Shown here piece by piece: positions 1-9,070 of a stretch of 64,000 bases of DNA. The notes beneath the pieces were generated by a model. It saw only the letters and a list, made by a program, of their open reading frames with translations. It was not told the origin of the DNA and made no database searches. The stretch is from Alistipes sp. GTDB lineage: Bacteria > Bacteroidota > Bacteroidia > Bacteroidales > Rikenellaceae. Within the stretch, counting starts at the first letter, position 1. The number at the start of each line of letters is the position of its first letter. The position numbers and the translations under genes were made by a program. The stretch lies in NCBI GenBank assembly GCA_017517705.1, contig JAFWYM010000002.1:47337-111336 (forward strand). Direction: 5' to 3'.

Positions 1-2755
1 AGAGCGAGAGAGCCTGTTTCTCCGTTTCTCCACTATAGAAGTAGTTGTACGAGCTACCATCGCGATAGTACATCTTGTTTTCAGCGTAATCGCCCTCCTT
101 ATTGCCAATGGTTGCTACACCTTCCGCAATAGTTACGGTGAACGAGGCGTCAGCATCAACATAGTTCTTGTTGTTGAGTTTATACGATGTGCTGGTCGAT
201 GCAAGGAAGCCCTTGTTCGTGTCATCGTAGAAGGCAAAGGTGCCCGCAGCCGAGCCATTAGCCAAAACGAAGGTCTGCACTGCGTCGGTAGGTGTGAGGT
301 AGTAGTTACCAAGTTTGGTGACCTCGGTAGCAACACGACGCTCGCTCGTTATAGTTTTGCTCATAGCCACATCGAAATCCTTGGCAGCAATAATCACCTG
401 GTCGCCGGCCTCGAGAGTAGAGGCATCGGTAACAAGCTCCCAAGTGTTACCCTTCGAGGTGTCGGCACTCTGCACAATGATAGTAGAAGTCTTAGCATAG
501 CCATCAGTGAAGGTTACAACAACTGTGCGGGGCGCGCCATCGTTAGCCGGCAACGTAACCGTAGCCTTATCAGCGTTGGTCGTATACTCGAGCTCGGCAT
601 AGAGCGCATCAACCATACAAGAGATATCGCCTGCAGGGCTCAAGGTACCCACCTTGTTGAGTGATACCTCAACGCTACCACCTGTGTAAGCAACGAGGTC
701 GTTATTCACAGATGCCTCCAAGTTGTAGTAGCCCTTACAGATGGCGTGGGCTGAGCTCGATCCACCGGTGGCTTCAGCAGATACCGCAGCTATGATGGTA
801 ACGATATCACCGATGTTGATGCTTGTATTGTCGATGAACAAGTCGCCATTAGCCATATCAATATACTTGAAGGTCGCCACATTGCCAGCAGCATCGGCAA
901 TAGTAGTGCTACCAGATGCAGATGTAGCCTTCTTGGTAAGTATACCCGTAACCTCATACTCCACATTTGCATCTACCTCCTTAGTGATAAACTCGGCTAC
1001 GGTAGCCTTAACGGGAGCGCCCTTCTGAACGACAGCGAAGCTCCAGATCTTACTCTCCTCGCCCTCGTGAGTAGCGGTGATGGTGACATTAGCATAGCGT
1101 GCTACGCCTTCGTTGGCCTCTGCGAGGTAGCTAAGAACACCATCAGCATAGTTGAGGGTGAGCCACTGAGCATCTGTAGCAACCTCAATAGCCCAGTCGC
1201 CTACATACGTGAACGTCACCTCCTCGAAAGGAGTCGCCTCCGTTACGCCCTCAACAGCAATAACTACAGACTCGTCAGCATCGGGAACAGTGACAACAGC
1301 ACCTGCAACAGGCACAACACCCTTAACACCCACCATCTTATAGAGGCATACATCATCGTGCTTAGCAGCATTGATACTAGCTGCATCGATACAACCAAAG
1401 CGACGATACGTACTGGTTGTTGAAGAAGGATTATAATTATAGAACTTCAAGAGAGTGTTGTCCCACTCGCTACCCTTAGCCTCGATTGTCGCCACACCAT
1501 CATTAACAGCAATCTCAAACGATGAATTCCTTGTGGGATATGCCGAAAGCTTGAGGTAGTTATCTGTCTGAGCATTGGTCAAGTATCCACTCTTGGTGTC
1601 ACCCTCGTAATCTTCAGCATTGTAGAAATCGAAGGCCGCCTTACTAGCATCCTGCTTAGTGAGGATGAGCGGCTGAACCATATGCTGATACTTGGTCGCA
1701 TCCGTAACAATGGGGTGATAGAGATAATCGCCAGCCTTAATAATGTTGGTATTGTATGATGCGTACGGATAAGTTGTTGTGCTGTTACATCCCAATACAA
1801 AGTCGCCGTTTACGGCAGCAATCGTCACAATATCACCCTCGGCAAGTGTCGAGGCATCACGCACGAGCTCCCACCTATGGCTGGCCACAACACCCTCCAT
1901 ATTCACACCAAAGCGGTTAACCATACCGCCCTCGAGCGTGAGGGTCTTACCCTCGCCGATAGTGCCACGCTTAACATATAGCTTATCGCTGGTTAGAACC
2001 GTGACAGTGTAGCTATCGCCACCCTCCAAAGCCGTAGGCAGCACGTTGAAGTATACATCTGTATTCGACGTGGTGGCAACACTGACACTGCTGACGCCCT
2101 CAGCTACGGTAAAGGCGTGGGGAAGAGCAAGGTCTGTAGTAATGGTACCTGCAAGGCTCTTACCCTCGGCTGTGAAGATAACCTTCTCAACCTGCTCGGC
2201 AGTGAAGTTCTTTAGCGTCATCTTAACAACAGCCACGAGGCGTGTGAACTGCACCTGCTGTGCCTCGGTGGGCTGAACGTCGGTAGTGACAACCTTCGAC
2301 ACCATAAGGTCGGCATCGGGATCGTACGAGCCCTCGGCCATCGTCTGGTGAGCAGGGAGTCTAAGGGTTGCTGCGTTGATGCTCTCAGCCTCAACATACG
2401 CACTTGCGGGATATACCGTAACATACTTATACTCGCCTTGGCCTACATTACCGTTAAATGTGGCAGTGATATGCGCCTTGCCCTCGACCTTCGCGTATGC
2501 TACATCCGTAGCCGCTGCCAGGACATCCGTCTGCTCCAACACGGCGAAGCTCTCGCTATCGTTCCAGCTAAACACAGGAGCATCGTCGCTCGACGTATCG
2601 ACAGATGTACGTGTTGCCTCGGGCTCGGCAACGAAGGTTACCACAACATCTCCCTGATTAGAGTTGCTATTAGGCTCATCAAACTCATTTGAGCAAGCTG
2701 TAAGACCCATTGCTGCTACAGCAACGACGGTCAAGAGTTGAAACATCTTTTTCAT
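1..2755 (-). CDS. Fimbrillin-like surface lipoprotein, 3' end beyond window
   Basis: The reading frame is open without a stop from the ATG at 2755 to the window edge, about 918 codons. It begins MKKMFQLL and has a lipobox LTAC with Cys21, so it is an exported lipoprotein. Residues about 30-270 resemble fimbrillin/Mfa-like proteins (a VTFVAEPEATRT start and a VNRFGVNMEG end). Then come a WELV..A.EGD module (about 293-470), a BACON-like Ig module (about 475-575), an OB-fold-like segment (about 580-760) and a second WELV module from about residue 770. The repeated WELV modules resemble ones I recall from many Bacteroidales surface proteins. It is the last visible gene of the lipoprotein operon, 15 bases after the 46-residue gene. 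I infer a pilus- or adhesin-like surface role; the C-terminus is unseen. Confidence 0.85.
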   Translation of the reverse strand, partial: MKKMFQLLTVVAVAAMGLTACSNEFDEPNSNSNQGDVVVTFVAEPEATRTSVDTSSDDAPVFSWNDSESFAVLEQTDVLAAATDVAYAKVEGKAHITATFNGNVGQGEYKYVTVYPASAYVEAESINAATLRLPAHQTMAEGSYDPDADLMVSKVVTTDVQPTEAQQVQFTRLVAVVKMTLKNFTAEQVEKVIFTAEGKSLAGTITTDLALPHAFTVAEGVSSVSVATTSNTDVYFNVLPTALEGGDSYTVTVLTSDKLYVKRGTIGEGKTLTLEGGMVNRFGVNMEGVVASHRWELVRDASTLAEGDIVTIAAVNGDFVLGCNSTTTYPYASYNTNIIKAGDYLYHPIVTDATKYQHMVQPLILTKQDASKAAFDFYNAEDYEGDTKSGYLTNAQTDNYLKLSAYPTRNSSFEIAVNDGVATIEAKGSEWDNTLLKFYNYNPSSTTSTYRRFGCIDAASINAAKHDDVCLYKMVGVKGVVPVAGAVVTVPDADESVVIAVEGVTEATPFEEVTFTYVGDWAIEVATDAQWLTLNYADGVLSYLAEANEGVARYANVTITATHEGEESKIWSFAVVQKGAPVKATVAEFITKEVDANVEYEVTGILTKKATSASGSTTIADAAGNVATFKYIDMANGDLFIDNTSINIGDIVTIIAAVSAEATGGSSSAHAICKGYYNLEASVNNDLVAYTGGSVEVSLNKVGTLSPAGDISCMVDALYAELEYTTNADKATVTLPANDGAPRTVVVTFTDGYAKTSTIIVQSADTSKGNTWELVTDASTLEAGDQVIIAAKDFDVAMSKTITSERRVATEVTKLGNYYLTPTDAVQTFVLANGSAAGTFAFYDDTNKGFLASTSTSYKLNNKNYVDADASFTVTIAEGVATIGNKEGDYAENKMYYRDGSSYNYFYSGETEKQALSL

Positions 2756-2770
2756 AGTTCAAATAAGTTT

Positions 2771-2911
2771 TTAGAGATCCTCATCATAGTCGTTATATCC
2801 GGAATCCTGTCCCGGATCACCACCATCGCCAAAGCCACTAAGGCCAAAGCCATGCTCCACTTCAATCTGCTCTACATCGAGCGAGGGAGCCACGTAAATA
2901 ATCTTGTTCAT
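2771..2911 (-). CDS. 46-residue acidic small protein upstream of fimbrillin-like gene
   Basis: The ORF encodes MNKIIYVAPSLDVEQIEVE followed by a Gly/Asp-rich tail ending DYDEDL. It has no signal peptide or lipobox. I recall similar short proteins, with a basic start, a hydrophobic IYVAPS-type segment, a VEQIEVE-like middle and an acidic glycine-rich end, beside fimbrillin-type genes in Bacteroidales, but I know no function. The start at 2911 is chosen because the frame upstream runs into the end of the FISUMP gene (stop at 2935). The gene sits 23 bases after that gene and 15 bases before the fimbrillin-like start, so it is certainly co-transcribed. An untranslated spacer is the alternative, but the codon use and family resemblance argue for a real protein. 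Confidence 0.7.
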   Translation of the reverse strand: MNKIIYVAPSLDVEQIEVEHGFGLSGFGDGGDPGQDSGYNDYDEDL

Positions 2912-2934
2912 AATCGTTTGTGTTATAATAATTG

Positions 2935-4575
2935 TTAATCGTTGTTTGTCTCCTTCACGCAGCGCACCGAGGCGGCATAGGCACGGGCACCATAAGAGTA
3001 CCATGAGGCCGCAACGCTCTCATCCAAGAGCGGGTAGACACCATAATATATCTCGTTGTAGGCAACAAAGAGTGTCGCAGCCTTACCCAACGGCAGCATC
3101 GTCTCATTGTCGCTCTCGGCAGTCCAGTAGAGCATACGCTCTGAGGTCTCGCCCACGAGTCCCGAGACATCGAAGTTACCCACGGCGGGGAAGTAGCTAT
3201 CGCCATCGGTCCACGTCCAGCCACACCTCTCCTTACGCCACTTGCTATTCACATAGGCACAGGCAAAGTCCTTGTCGAGGTACCCAAAGGCACCGGCAGG
3301 GGGCACACAGTAGCCCGCAGGACAGGGGTCAAATATGGTTTTATAGGACGTGCCTGCCTCAGCCGAGCCCCACAGCTGCGATGTGGACTGCATGGCCACA
3401 TTCGAGCTATTGACCAAATCCTGCTGCATATACCAATCGAAGAGGTACTCACCGATGGGTATGTCGGTACGGCAGCCGAGGATTGTTGTGGGATGGTTCA
3501 AGGCGTACTCTATATTTCCCGGAGCATTGAGCGCCACGGGAGCCTCGAAGCCTACATAGCGCCACTCGTGCGAGCCATCGCCACGTTGCGTGTTATTCAC
3601 GTTAAGCACAACACGCTTAGCCTCTATCTCCTGCTCTATGGCGTTATACTCCTCCTCCGTCTCGGCAATGTTATACTCCTCGTCATAGCGGTGTGTAGGC
3701 ACCTCCATATACTCCACAGGCGAGGGTAAGAAGGGCTCCTTACGTCCCCACTGGTAGAGCATACCGCGGTTGTTGATATCGTCAGGCTCGTTATTCAGAG
3801 CTCCGAGGTTACGATCCATCCATTCGAGACCGTTAGATGTCACGGTCGTGAGGTTGTCGTTGCTAACCCATATATGCCAGCTCCAGAGTATGCGGCCACC
3901 GCCATCCATAAGCGCCACAAGGGCATTACCCTCCGTCGTACCCGTAGTGAGGTATATACGCTCCTCAGCAGCCGAGTAGAAGGGCTCGCCTGCGATGATG
4001 CGCGTACTCCGCGTCTTGTCGCCATCGAACGTCGACTCCCAGATAAGCTCGGCGTAGCTGCCACCCTCAAGCATGGCGCTATGGGTGGCTATATAGCGCG
4101 AGTTGCCATCAGCACCTCCATTACCCTTGACGTCGGCACGGAACGATAGCGTCGTCTCGGTGGGTGCCTTGTAGCAGTTGGCCGTAGCCGTAGCCGAGAG
4201 ATCGATTGCCGGGATGCCCATCTGCAGCAGCTTGAAGCGTGCCACGGCAGTATCAGGCTTACTGCCTGCGGTGATGGTGATGACGGCGAGGCGCTCCTCT
4301 GAGGCACTATTCTCGTCGACAAAGAGTGTAAGGGTATTCCCCTCGATACTTACATCTATCCAGTCGGCCTCGGTAGTGGCATCCCACACCTCACGGTTGG
4401 TGGCAACAAAGAGCTCCTTGCTTCCACCCTCGCGTGCGATAGTAGCAGAGGTCGACGAGAGCGTCACGTTAGCATAGTCGGGCTCGGCATAGCACACCTC
4501 GCGAGACTCATTCGTACAGCCCACAATAAAGAGCAGGGCGATGGTAGCAATATGGTATATATATCCAATTTTCAT
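2935..4575 (-). CDS. BACON plus FISUMP-domain lipoprotein
   Basis: The protein is 546 residues. Its N-terminus MKIGYIYHIATIALLFIVGC is a lipoprotein signal with Cys20. A BACON domain follows at about residues 30-115 (the ADWIDVSIEGNTLTL core and a KLLQMG end). A middle all-beta region leads into a C-terminal FISUMP-type domain from about residue 245: GLEWMDRNLGA, then FDPCPAGYCVPP, LYWTAES and the closing SVRCVKE, all typical of that family. FISUMP proteins are exported and found in fimbria/adhesin operons of Bacteroidota, but their molecular role is poorly known. It lies 15 bases after the LRR gene in the same operon. I infer a cell-surface accessory or tip-like component. Confidence 0.85.
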   Translation of the reverse strand: MKIGYIYHIATIALLFIVGCTNESREVCYAEPDYANVTLSSTSATIAREGGSKELFVATNREVWDATTEADWIDVSIEGNTLTLFVDENSASEERLAVITITAGSKPDTAVARFKLLQMGIPAIDLSATATANCYKAPTETTLSFRADVKGNGGADGNSRYIATHSAMLEGGSYAELIWESTFDGDKTRSTRIIAGEPFYSAAEERIYLTTGTTEGNALVALMDGGGRILWSWHIWVSNDNLTTVTSNGLEWMDRNLGALNNEPDDINNRGMLYQWGRKEPFLPSPVEYMEVPTHRYDEEYNIAETEEEYNAIEQEIEAKRVVLNVNNTQRGDGSHEWRYVGFEAPVALNAPGNIEYALNHPTTILGCRTDIPIGEYLFDWYMQQDLVNSSNVAMQSTSQLWGSAEAGTSYKTIFDPCPAGYCVPPAGAFGYLDKDFACAYVNSKWRKERCGWTWTDGDSYFPAVGNFDVSGLVGETSERMLYWTAESDNETMLPLGKAATLFVAYNEIYYGVYPLLDESVAASWYSYGARAYAASVRCVKETNND

Positions 4576-4590
4576 AGTCGTAATATCGTA

Positions 4591-7500
4591 TTATTTCCAA
4601 TCTATAGGCATATCGTAGTAGTCGCTGAGATTCCTACAATCGGCGAAGCATTCGGTATGTGCCGAAGCCGATGAGGGCACCATAAGGAAGTGGTCGCCAC
4701 GCTCACGCTCGTAGAGGTGTACCTTACTCTGGGTGCCATCCTCGGCGGTGATGATGGTATAGGGCGACTCACCGGAAAGCTGTATGCAGCCTGCGAAGCA
4801 GCCGTCGATATAGTTTATGCGACGCACGGTGTCGAAGAGCGATACCGGGATGCTTCGTAGCGATGTACACTGCGCGAAGCAATCCGAGAAGGTTATGCTC
4901 GACGACGTAGTGCCTATGGCCGAGAAGAGGCCCTCGGGAACACTTGTGAGGCTCTGACACTCGGCAAACGTAGCCTCGAAGTATTGTATCGAGGGGTTGT
5001 TGGCAAAGAGTCCCGCAGGTATCGTCTTAAGCGATGTGCAGCCGTGGAACATACCCTTGACAGTAGTGATGTCGGGGCACGACGCGAGGAGACCCTCGGG
5101 GATGCTCTCCAATGCAGTGCAGTCGGCAAAGGTCTCCGAGAACTGCTTAGCCTTGGTATTCGAGGCAAAGAGATCGGCCGGGATACTCTTGAGCGACGAG
5201 CAGCCAGCAAAGGTGGCTGTGAACTTAAGCTTTGTCTCGCCAAAGGGAACAAACAGATCCGCAGGAATATACTCCAGCTGCGGGCAGTTGCAGAAGGCAT
5301 AAGCGATAGATGACACCGACGTAGTCTCGGGGAATATCGAGCCCTCAATGCGCTTAAGGTTGGGACAGTTCTCAAACACGCTCTCGAAGCCACTCGACAC
5401 CTTCACGTTCTTTGCAAAGAGACCTGCGGGGATGGTCTCGATGCCCGAGCCGTCGAAGAGGTTTTTGAAGCCCGGCGAGGTGACGGTGGTGAAGTGATCG
5501 AATAACGCCGCAGGCACGGTCTTAAGGTTGGGACACTCCGAAAGCATATACGTGAAGTCGGCAGAAGAGTAGTCCCTAACCTCGCTGAAGAGAGCTTCGG
5601 GGATGCTCTCTAGGGCTGTGTTGTGGAACATATATGTGAACTCGTAGGCCAGCGACATACCGCGAAGCAGACCCTCGGGGATGGTGCGCAATGCCGTGCA
5701 ATCGGCAAAACAGTAGCGGAACGACTTAGCTCCCGTCAGTCCATCGAAGAGACCCTCCTCTACCTCCGTGAGGCTCTTACAATCCTGGAATACGGCACCT
5801 ATGGTCTTAACGCCCGTGAGTCCCTCGAAGATGCCGGCTTGCAGCTTCGTAACGCCCGTACGATAGAAGATATACTCAAGGTTGGTCACGGTGCTATTGT
5901 TTACGAAGATGCCCGAGGGTATCGAGGTGATAGACGAGCAGCCAGCGAACATATATTTAATGTCGGTTACGGTTGTGGCACCGAGCATGAGCTTCTCGGG
6001 GATAGACTCCAGAAGCACACACGCCGAGAAGGCACCCGTGAGCTTCGTGACATTGGCACTCGCAGCAAAAAGATCCTCGGGGAGGCTCTTGAGAGCTGTA
6101 GCGCCAAATACGTAGTCCATCTGCTTGATATTAGGGCACTTGGCAAAGAGCCCTGAGGGTAAGGTATGGAGTCTACCTGCACGCACCATGGCGCTCACCT
6201 CGTCGAAACCTCCAAGCGTAGCAGTTGTTATGACAACACCCGTACCCGTAGCGTAGAAGGCATACGAGAAATCCTCGGCTGCAGCACAGTTGTCGAAGAG
6301 ACCTGCAGGAATCTCCTCAATAGACTCCGAATATGAGAAGCACTCCTCGAAGTTCTTGGCAAGGGTGGCGTAGCGGAACAACCCTGCGGGAATCTCCTTA
6401 AGCGACAGACAGCACGAGAAGGCGCCAAGGAACGTCTTAACGTTGGCAAACGAGCCTGCCACATCATTGGGGATATACTCGAGGTTGACACATCCGAGGC
6501 ACATATCCCGGAGATTGGTATATCCGAGTTTACCCCACGAGAAGATATTGCGCAACTCGGTGGTGGCCTCAGTGTCGTCGCCGAACATTAGCGACGATGC
6601 CTCGCCGGCAATTGTTATGGTGTAGAGTCCCGGCTCCTTGTACTGGTGCATACCGCGACGCCCCTCGAAGCTCTCGAGCTCGCTGCCATCACCCCAATCC
6701 ACGGTGATCGCTCCCGTAGAGTTAGACGTGAGCACAGGGGCTGCCGTGAGCTTATAGTCGGCCTCGGGAATCTCCACCTCGTAGATGAGCTCCTCGGTGT
6801 CGGGGCCTATCTGCAAGATGCTGATGGTTGCCGTGGCCGAGTTATTCTGGTCTCCAACGACGATATCTATGCTACCACGACGCTCATTGCCACCCGCATT
6901 TGGCTCCACGGTGATGGCCACACTATCGCCCTCAAGCACGGCGCTAAACCAGCTATCCGTAACATTGACAATGGCACGCTCAAGCTCGGGGTTGGAATCG
7001 AACGTAAGGGTACGTCTGCCTCCGTCGTCATCCGTAGCCACATTCTTGCTCCTCAACGTAATGAAGGCACTACCATCCTGCGTGACGGTGATGCTATCCT
7101 TAGCTATGTCGTCGCCCTCGCCCACAACAGCCGTAATCGTAGTGCTACGCTTAACGTGTGCAAGGTTGTCATCGGCCGTGAGTATCAGGTTGTCGCCATC
7201 CTTCTCGACAAGAAGCCAGCTGCAGGTACACTCCACATCCCAATCCTCGCGACTGCTATCTACAGCCACGGTCGTGGTGAGCGAGGTGTGAGCCTCGAAG
7301 TTGTGCTCCGCAACAGAGAGAGATATGTCACTGCTGGCCGTGCCCGCCTGCGTGATGCTTAGCGTAGCGGTCGTAGTGCGCTCGGCATCGTCCGTAGCCG
7401 TGATAGTAAGGGTTGCCGTGCGGCGCTCCTCAGCGCCATTAGCCTCGGCAGCAAGTGTGAGGAAGTAGCTATCGGCAGTTATCTCGAGCCAGTCGCCATC

Positions 7501-7737
7501 GCTGGTGGCATAGCTCCAGCTATCGCCGTTTGTGACCACGTCGATAAGAATCTCTCCTCCGCGAGCCTTGAACCTAACGCCACACTCCTCGCGGTCGAAG
7601 AGGTCGCTCTGGCTGCTAAGCTCGATAGTTAGACGTCCCTCCGATGCGGGAGGTGCAATCTCCACATCGGGATCCTCGCCACAAGCTACAGCAGCGAGAA
7701 CAAGCATTGACCATAGTACTATTTTCGATATCTTCAT
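4591..7737 (-). CDS. BACON and BspA-like leucine-rich-repeat surface lipoprotein
   Basis: From the ATG at 7737 (MKISKIVLW) the protein is 1048 residues; a GTG two codons upstream is less likely. The lipobox LAAVAC marks it as a lipoprotein. Three BACON-type Ig domains occupy about residues 35-320 (for example DWLEITADSYFLTL and SWLLVEKDGDNLIL). A WGDGSELESFEG segment, as found in BspA-like proteins, comes next. About twenty leucine-rich repeats with a 27-residue period then run nearly to the C-terminus, each with an L..IP.GLF core followed by ..F..C..L. BspA-type LRR proteins of oral and gut Bacteroidota bind host matrix proteins or other bacteria; binding is inferred here. It is the second gene of the lipoprotein operon, 11 bases after the first. 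Confidence 0.9.
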   Translation of the reverse strand: MKISKIVLWSMLVLAAVACGEDPDVEIAPPASEGRLTIELSSQSDLFDREECGVRFKARGGEILIDVVTNGDSWSYATSDGDWLEITADSYFLTLAAEANGAEERRTATLTITATDDAERTTTATLSITQAGTASSDISLSVAEHNFEAHTSLTTTVAVDSSREDWDVECTCSWLLVEKDGDNLILTADDNLAHVKRSTTITAVVGEGDDIAKDSITVTQDGSAFITLRSKNVATDDDGGRRTLTFDSNPELERAIVNVTDSWFSAVLEGDSVAITVEPNAGGNERRGSIDIVVGDQNNSATATISILQIGPDTEELIYEVEIPEADYKLTAAPVLTSNSTGAITVDWGDGSELESFEGRRGMHQYKEPGLYTITIAGEASSLMFGDDTEATTELRNIFSWGKLGYTNLRDMCLGCVNLEYIPNDVAGSFANVKTFLGAFSCCLSLKEIPAGLFRYATLAKNFEECFSYSESIEEIPAGLFDNCAAAEDFSYAFYATGTGVVITTATLGGFDEVSAMVRAGRLHTLPSGLFAKCPNIKQMDYVFGATALKSLPEDLFAASANVTKLTGAFSACVLLESIPEKLMLGATTVTDIKYMFAGCSSITSIPSGIFVNNSTVTNLEYIFYRTGVTKLQAGIFEGLTGVKTIGAVFQDCKSLTEVEEGLFDGLTGAKSFRYCFADCTALRTIPEGLLRGMSLAYEFTYMFHNTALESIPEALFSEVRDYSSADFTYMLSECPNLKTVPAALFDHFTTVTSPGFKNLFDGSGIETIPAGLFAKNVKVSSGFESVFENCPNLKRIEGSIFPETTSVSSIAYAFCNCPQLEYIPADLFVPFGETKLKFTATFAGCSSLKSIPADLFASNTKAKQFSETFADCTALESIPEGLLASCPDITTVKGMFHGCTSLKTIPAGLFANNPSIQYFEATFAECQSLTSVPEGLFSAIGTTSSSITFSDCFAQCTSLRSIPVSLFDTVRRINYIDGCFAGCIQLSGESPYTIITAEDGTQSKVHLYERERGDHFLMVPSSASAHTECFADCRNLSDYYDMPIDWK

Positions 7738-7748
7738 AGTCACAAGGG

Positions 7749-8891
7749 TTATTTCTGGTACTTAATAAACTTGATGTTGCCCATAGGATACATCGTAGGA
7801 TACATATTCGAGCCAAAGGCCTCCTTATCGCCATTGTCGTCATACGACCATAGGCCGAAGCCCACATAGTTGTAACCGCTGACTCCAGGCATCTTAAGCG
7901 TAAGTATCGTATGGTCGGCAGAGGGCTCTACAGCAACCTCAAGGGCGGCGTATGAGAATTGATTGGCATTGATGAGCGTGATGTAGAGGAATACCTCATA
8001 GGCGTATACGCTCCAACCAAAGGGTATGATGAAACCCTCCGTGGCGGGGTCGTAGCGCACCTCGAGCGATGTACCCGGATAGAGGAAGTCACGCATATAG
8101 AGCGTCTCATTATAGGTACCCTCGACGATGTCGAAGATAAGGTAGTACTGCGAGGCACTGGGGCTGCCATCCATAGTGTTGAGCGAGCCATTTGTCGTGT
8201 AGAACCATTTGTCGGCGGTGATCTCCCACTTACCCGTGAGTTTGTAGTAGGGATTCTTCTCGTGCGTACTCTGGCTGAGAGCGATGGTAGCACTAAGGGT
8301 ATTATCTCCCTCACCCGCCGTTATCGTTGCCGTAGCACTGCGATCCTCATGTGCGGTATTTGCCTCAGCCGTAAGCATCACACAACCGCTCTTGTCGTCG
8401 TTGACAGTAATCCAGTCGGCATCGACAGTGACATTCCACGCATAGTTCGACACGAGGTTGAAGGTGTAGGTGCTACCCTCCGAGTCGAAGGTGTGAGCCT
8501 CAGCAGCCGAGTGGCTGAGCTCCACAGCCGTGGCACCCTCCTGAATGATAGCAATGGTGCTATCATCGAAGCTCGACGTGGGGCTTGTCACCACCACCTC
8601 AGCACGACGCGAGAATGTCGATAAATTCTTCGAGACATTGATAGTAAGCGTATTACCATCCACAGAGTAGCTAAACCACTCCTGCGCATCACCCCTTACA
8701 GCCCAGCCTTCCGTCGCAGGAAAGGGGCATACATCGATCGTTGTGCTACCTCCCGTAGCGTCGAATACTGCGGCATGATTACTGAGACTGAGGCTACTAA
8801 CGACGAGCCTCTCCTCCTCAGCACATCCTACATACACCAGGGGTACAAGTGTAAGCAAAGCACAACAAAATTGTTGTAGTATACGTATCAT
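7749..8891 (-). CDS. Two-BACON-domain lipoprotein, first gene of surface operon
   Basis: The protein is 380 residues. MIRILQQFCCALLTLVPLVYVGC is a lipoprotein signal with Cys23. Two BACON domains follow (about 30-120, with EWFSYSVDGNTLTI; about 120-210, with ADWITVNDDKSGCVML). The C-terminal 170 residues, from NPYYKLTGKWEITA onward, form a beta-rich domain with GFGLWSYDD that I do not recognise; it could be a lipocalin- or jelly-roll-like binding domain. BACON domains are thought to bind mucin or glycans or to act as spacers. The gene has a consensus promoter just upstream and leads four further surface genes, so I infer a surface complex or display locus. Confidence 0.85.
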   Translation of the reverse strand: MIRILQQFCCALLTLVPLVYVGCAEEERLVVSSLSLSNHAAVFDATGGSTTIDVCPFPATEGWAVRGDAQEWFSYSVDGNTLTINVSKNLSTFSRRAEVVVTSPTSSFDDSTIAIIQEGATAVELSHSAAEAHTFDSEGSTYTFNLVSNYAWNVTVDADWITVNDDKSGCVMLTAEANTAHEDRSATATITAGEGDNTLSATIALSQSTHEKNPYYKLTGKWEITADKWFYTTNGSLNTMDGSPSASQYYLIFDIVEGTYNETLYMRDFLYPGTSLEVRYDPATEGFIIPFGWSVYAYEVFLYITLINANQFSYAALEVAVEPSADHTILTLKMPGVSGYNYVGFGLWSYDDNGDKEAFGSNMYPTMYPMGNIKFIKYQK

Positions 8892-8928
8892 AATTGTTTG
8901 TTGTTTGTTTTTCCGGAATCCGTAAACG

Positions 8929-8960
8929 CAAATATATAAATAAATATGGGAATTTCCAAA
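8929..8960 (-). promoter_or_regulatory. Consensus Bacteroidota promoter of lipoprotein operon
   Basis: On the minus strand, TTTG at 8960-8957 is followed after exactly 20 bases by TATATTTG at 8936-8929. This matches the TTTG-N19/20-TAnnTTTG pattern known for the Bacteroides primary sigma factor. Transcription would start near 8922, about 30 bases before the ATG at 8891. Confidence 0.75.
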
Positions 8961-9007
8961 TTAAACGGGTATAACTTAACACATTAGCACCATATTATCG
9001 TTTGACG

Positions 9008-9039
9008 CTTGCGGATGAGGACAAAAAAACATAAATTTG
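9008..9039 (+). promoter_or_regulatory. Promoter of SDR gene
   Basis: CTTG at 9008-9011, a 20-base spacer and TAAATTTG at 9032-9039 fit the Bacteroidota consensus. The predicted start near 9046 precedes the ATG at 9071. It is divergent from the lipoprotein-operon promoter in the same 179-base gap. Confidence 0.6.
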
Positions 9040-9070
9040 CACTACCGTCCACCAAAGGCGGGAAATATCT

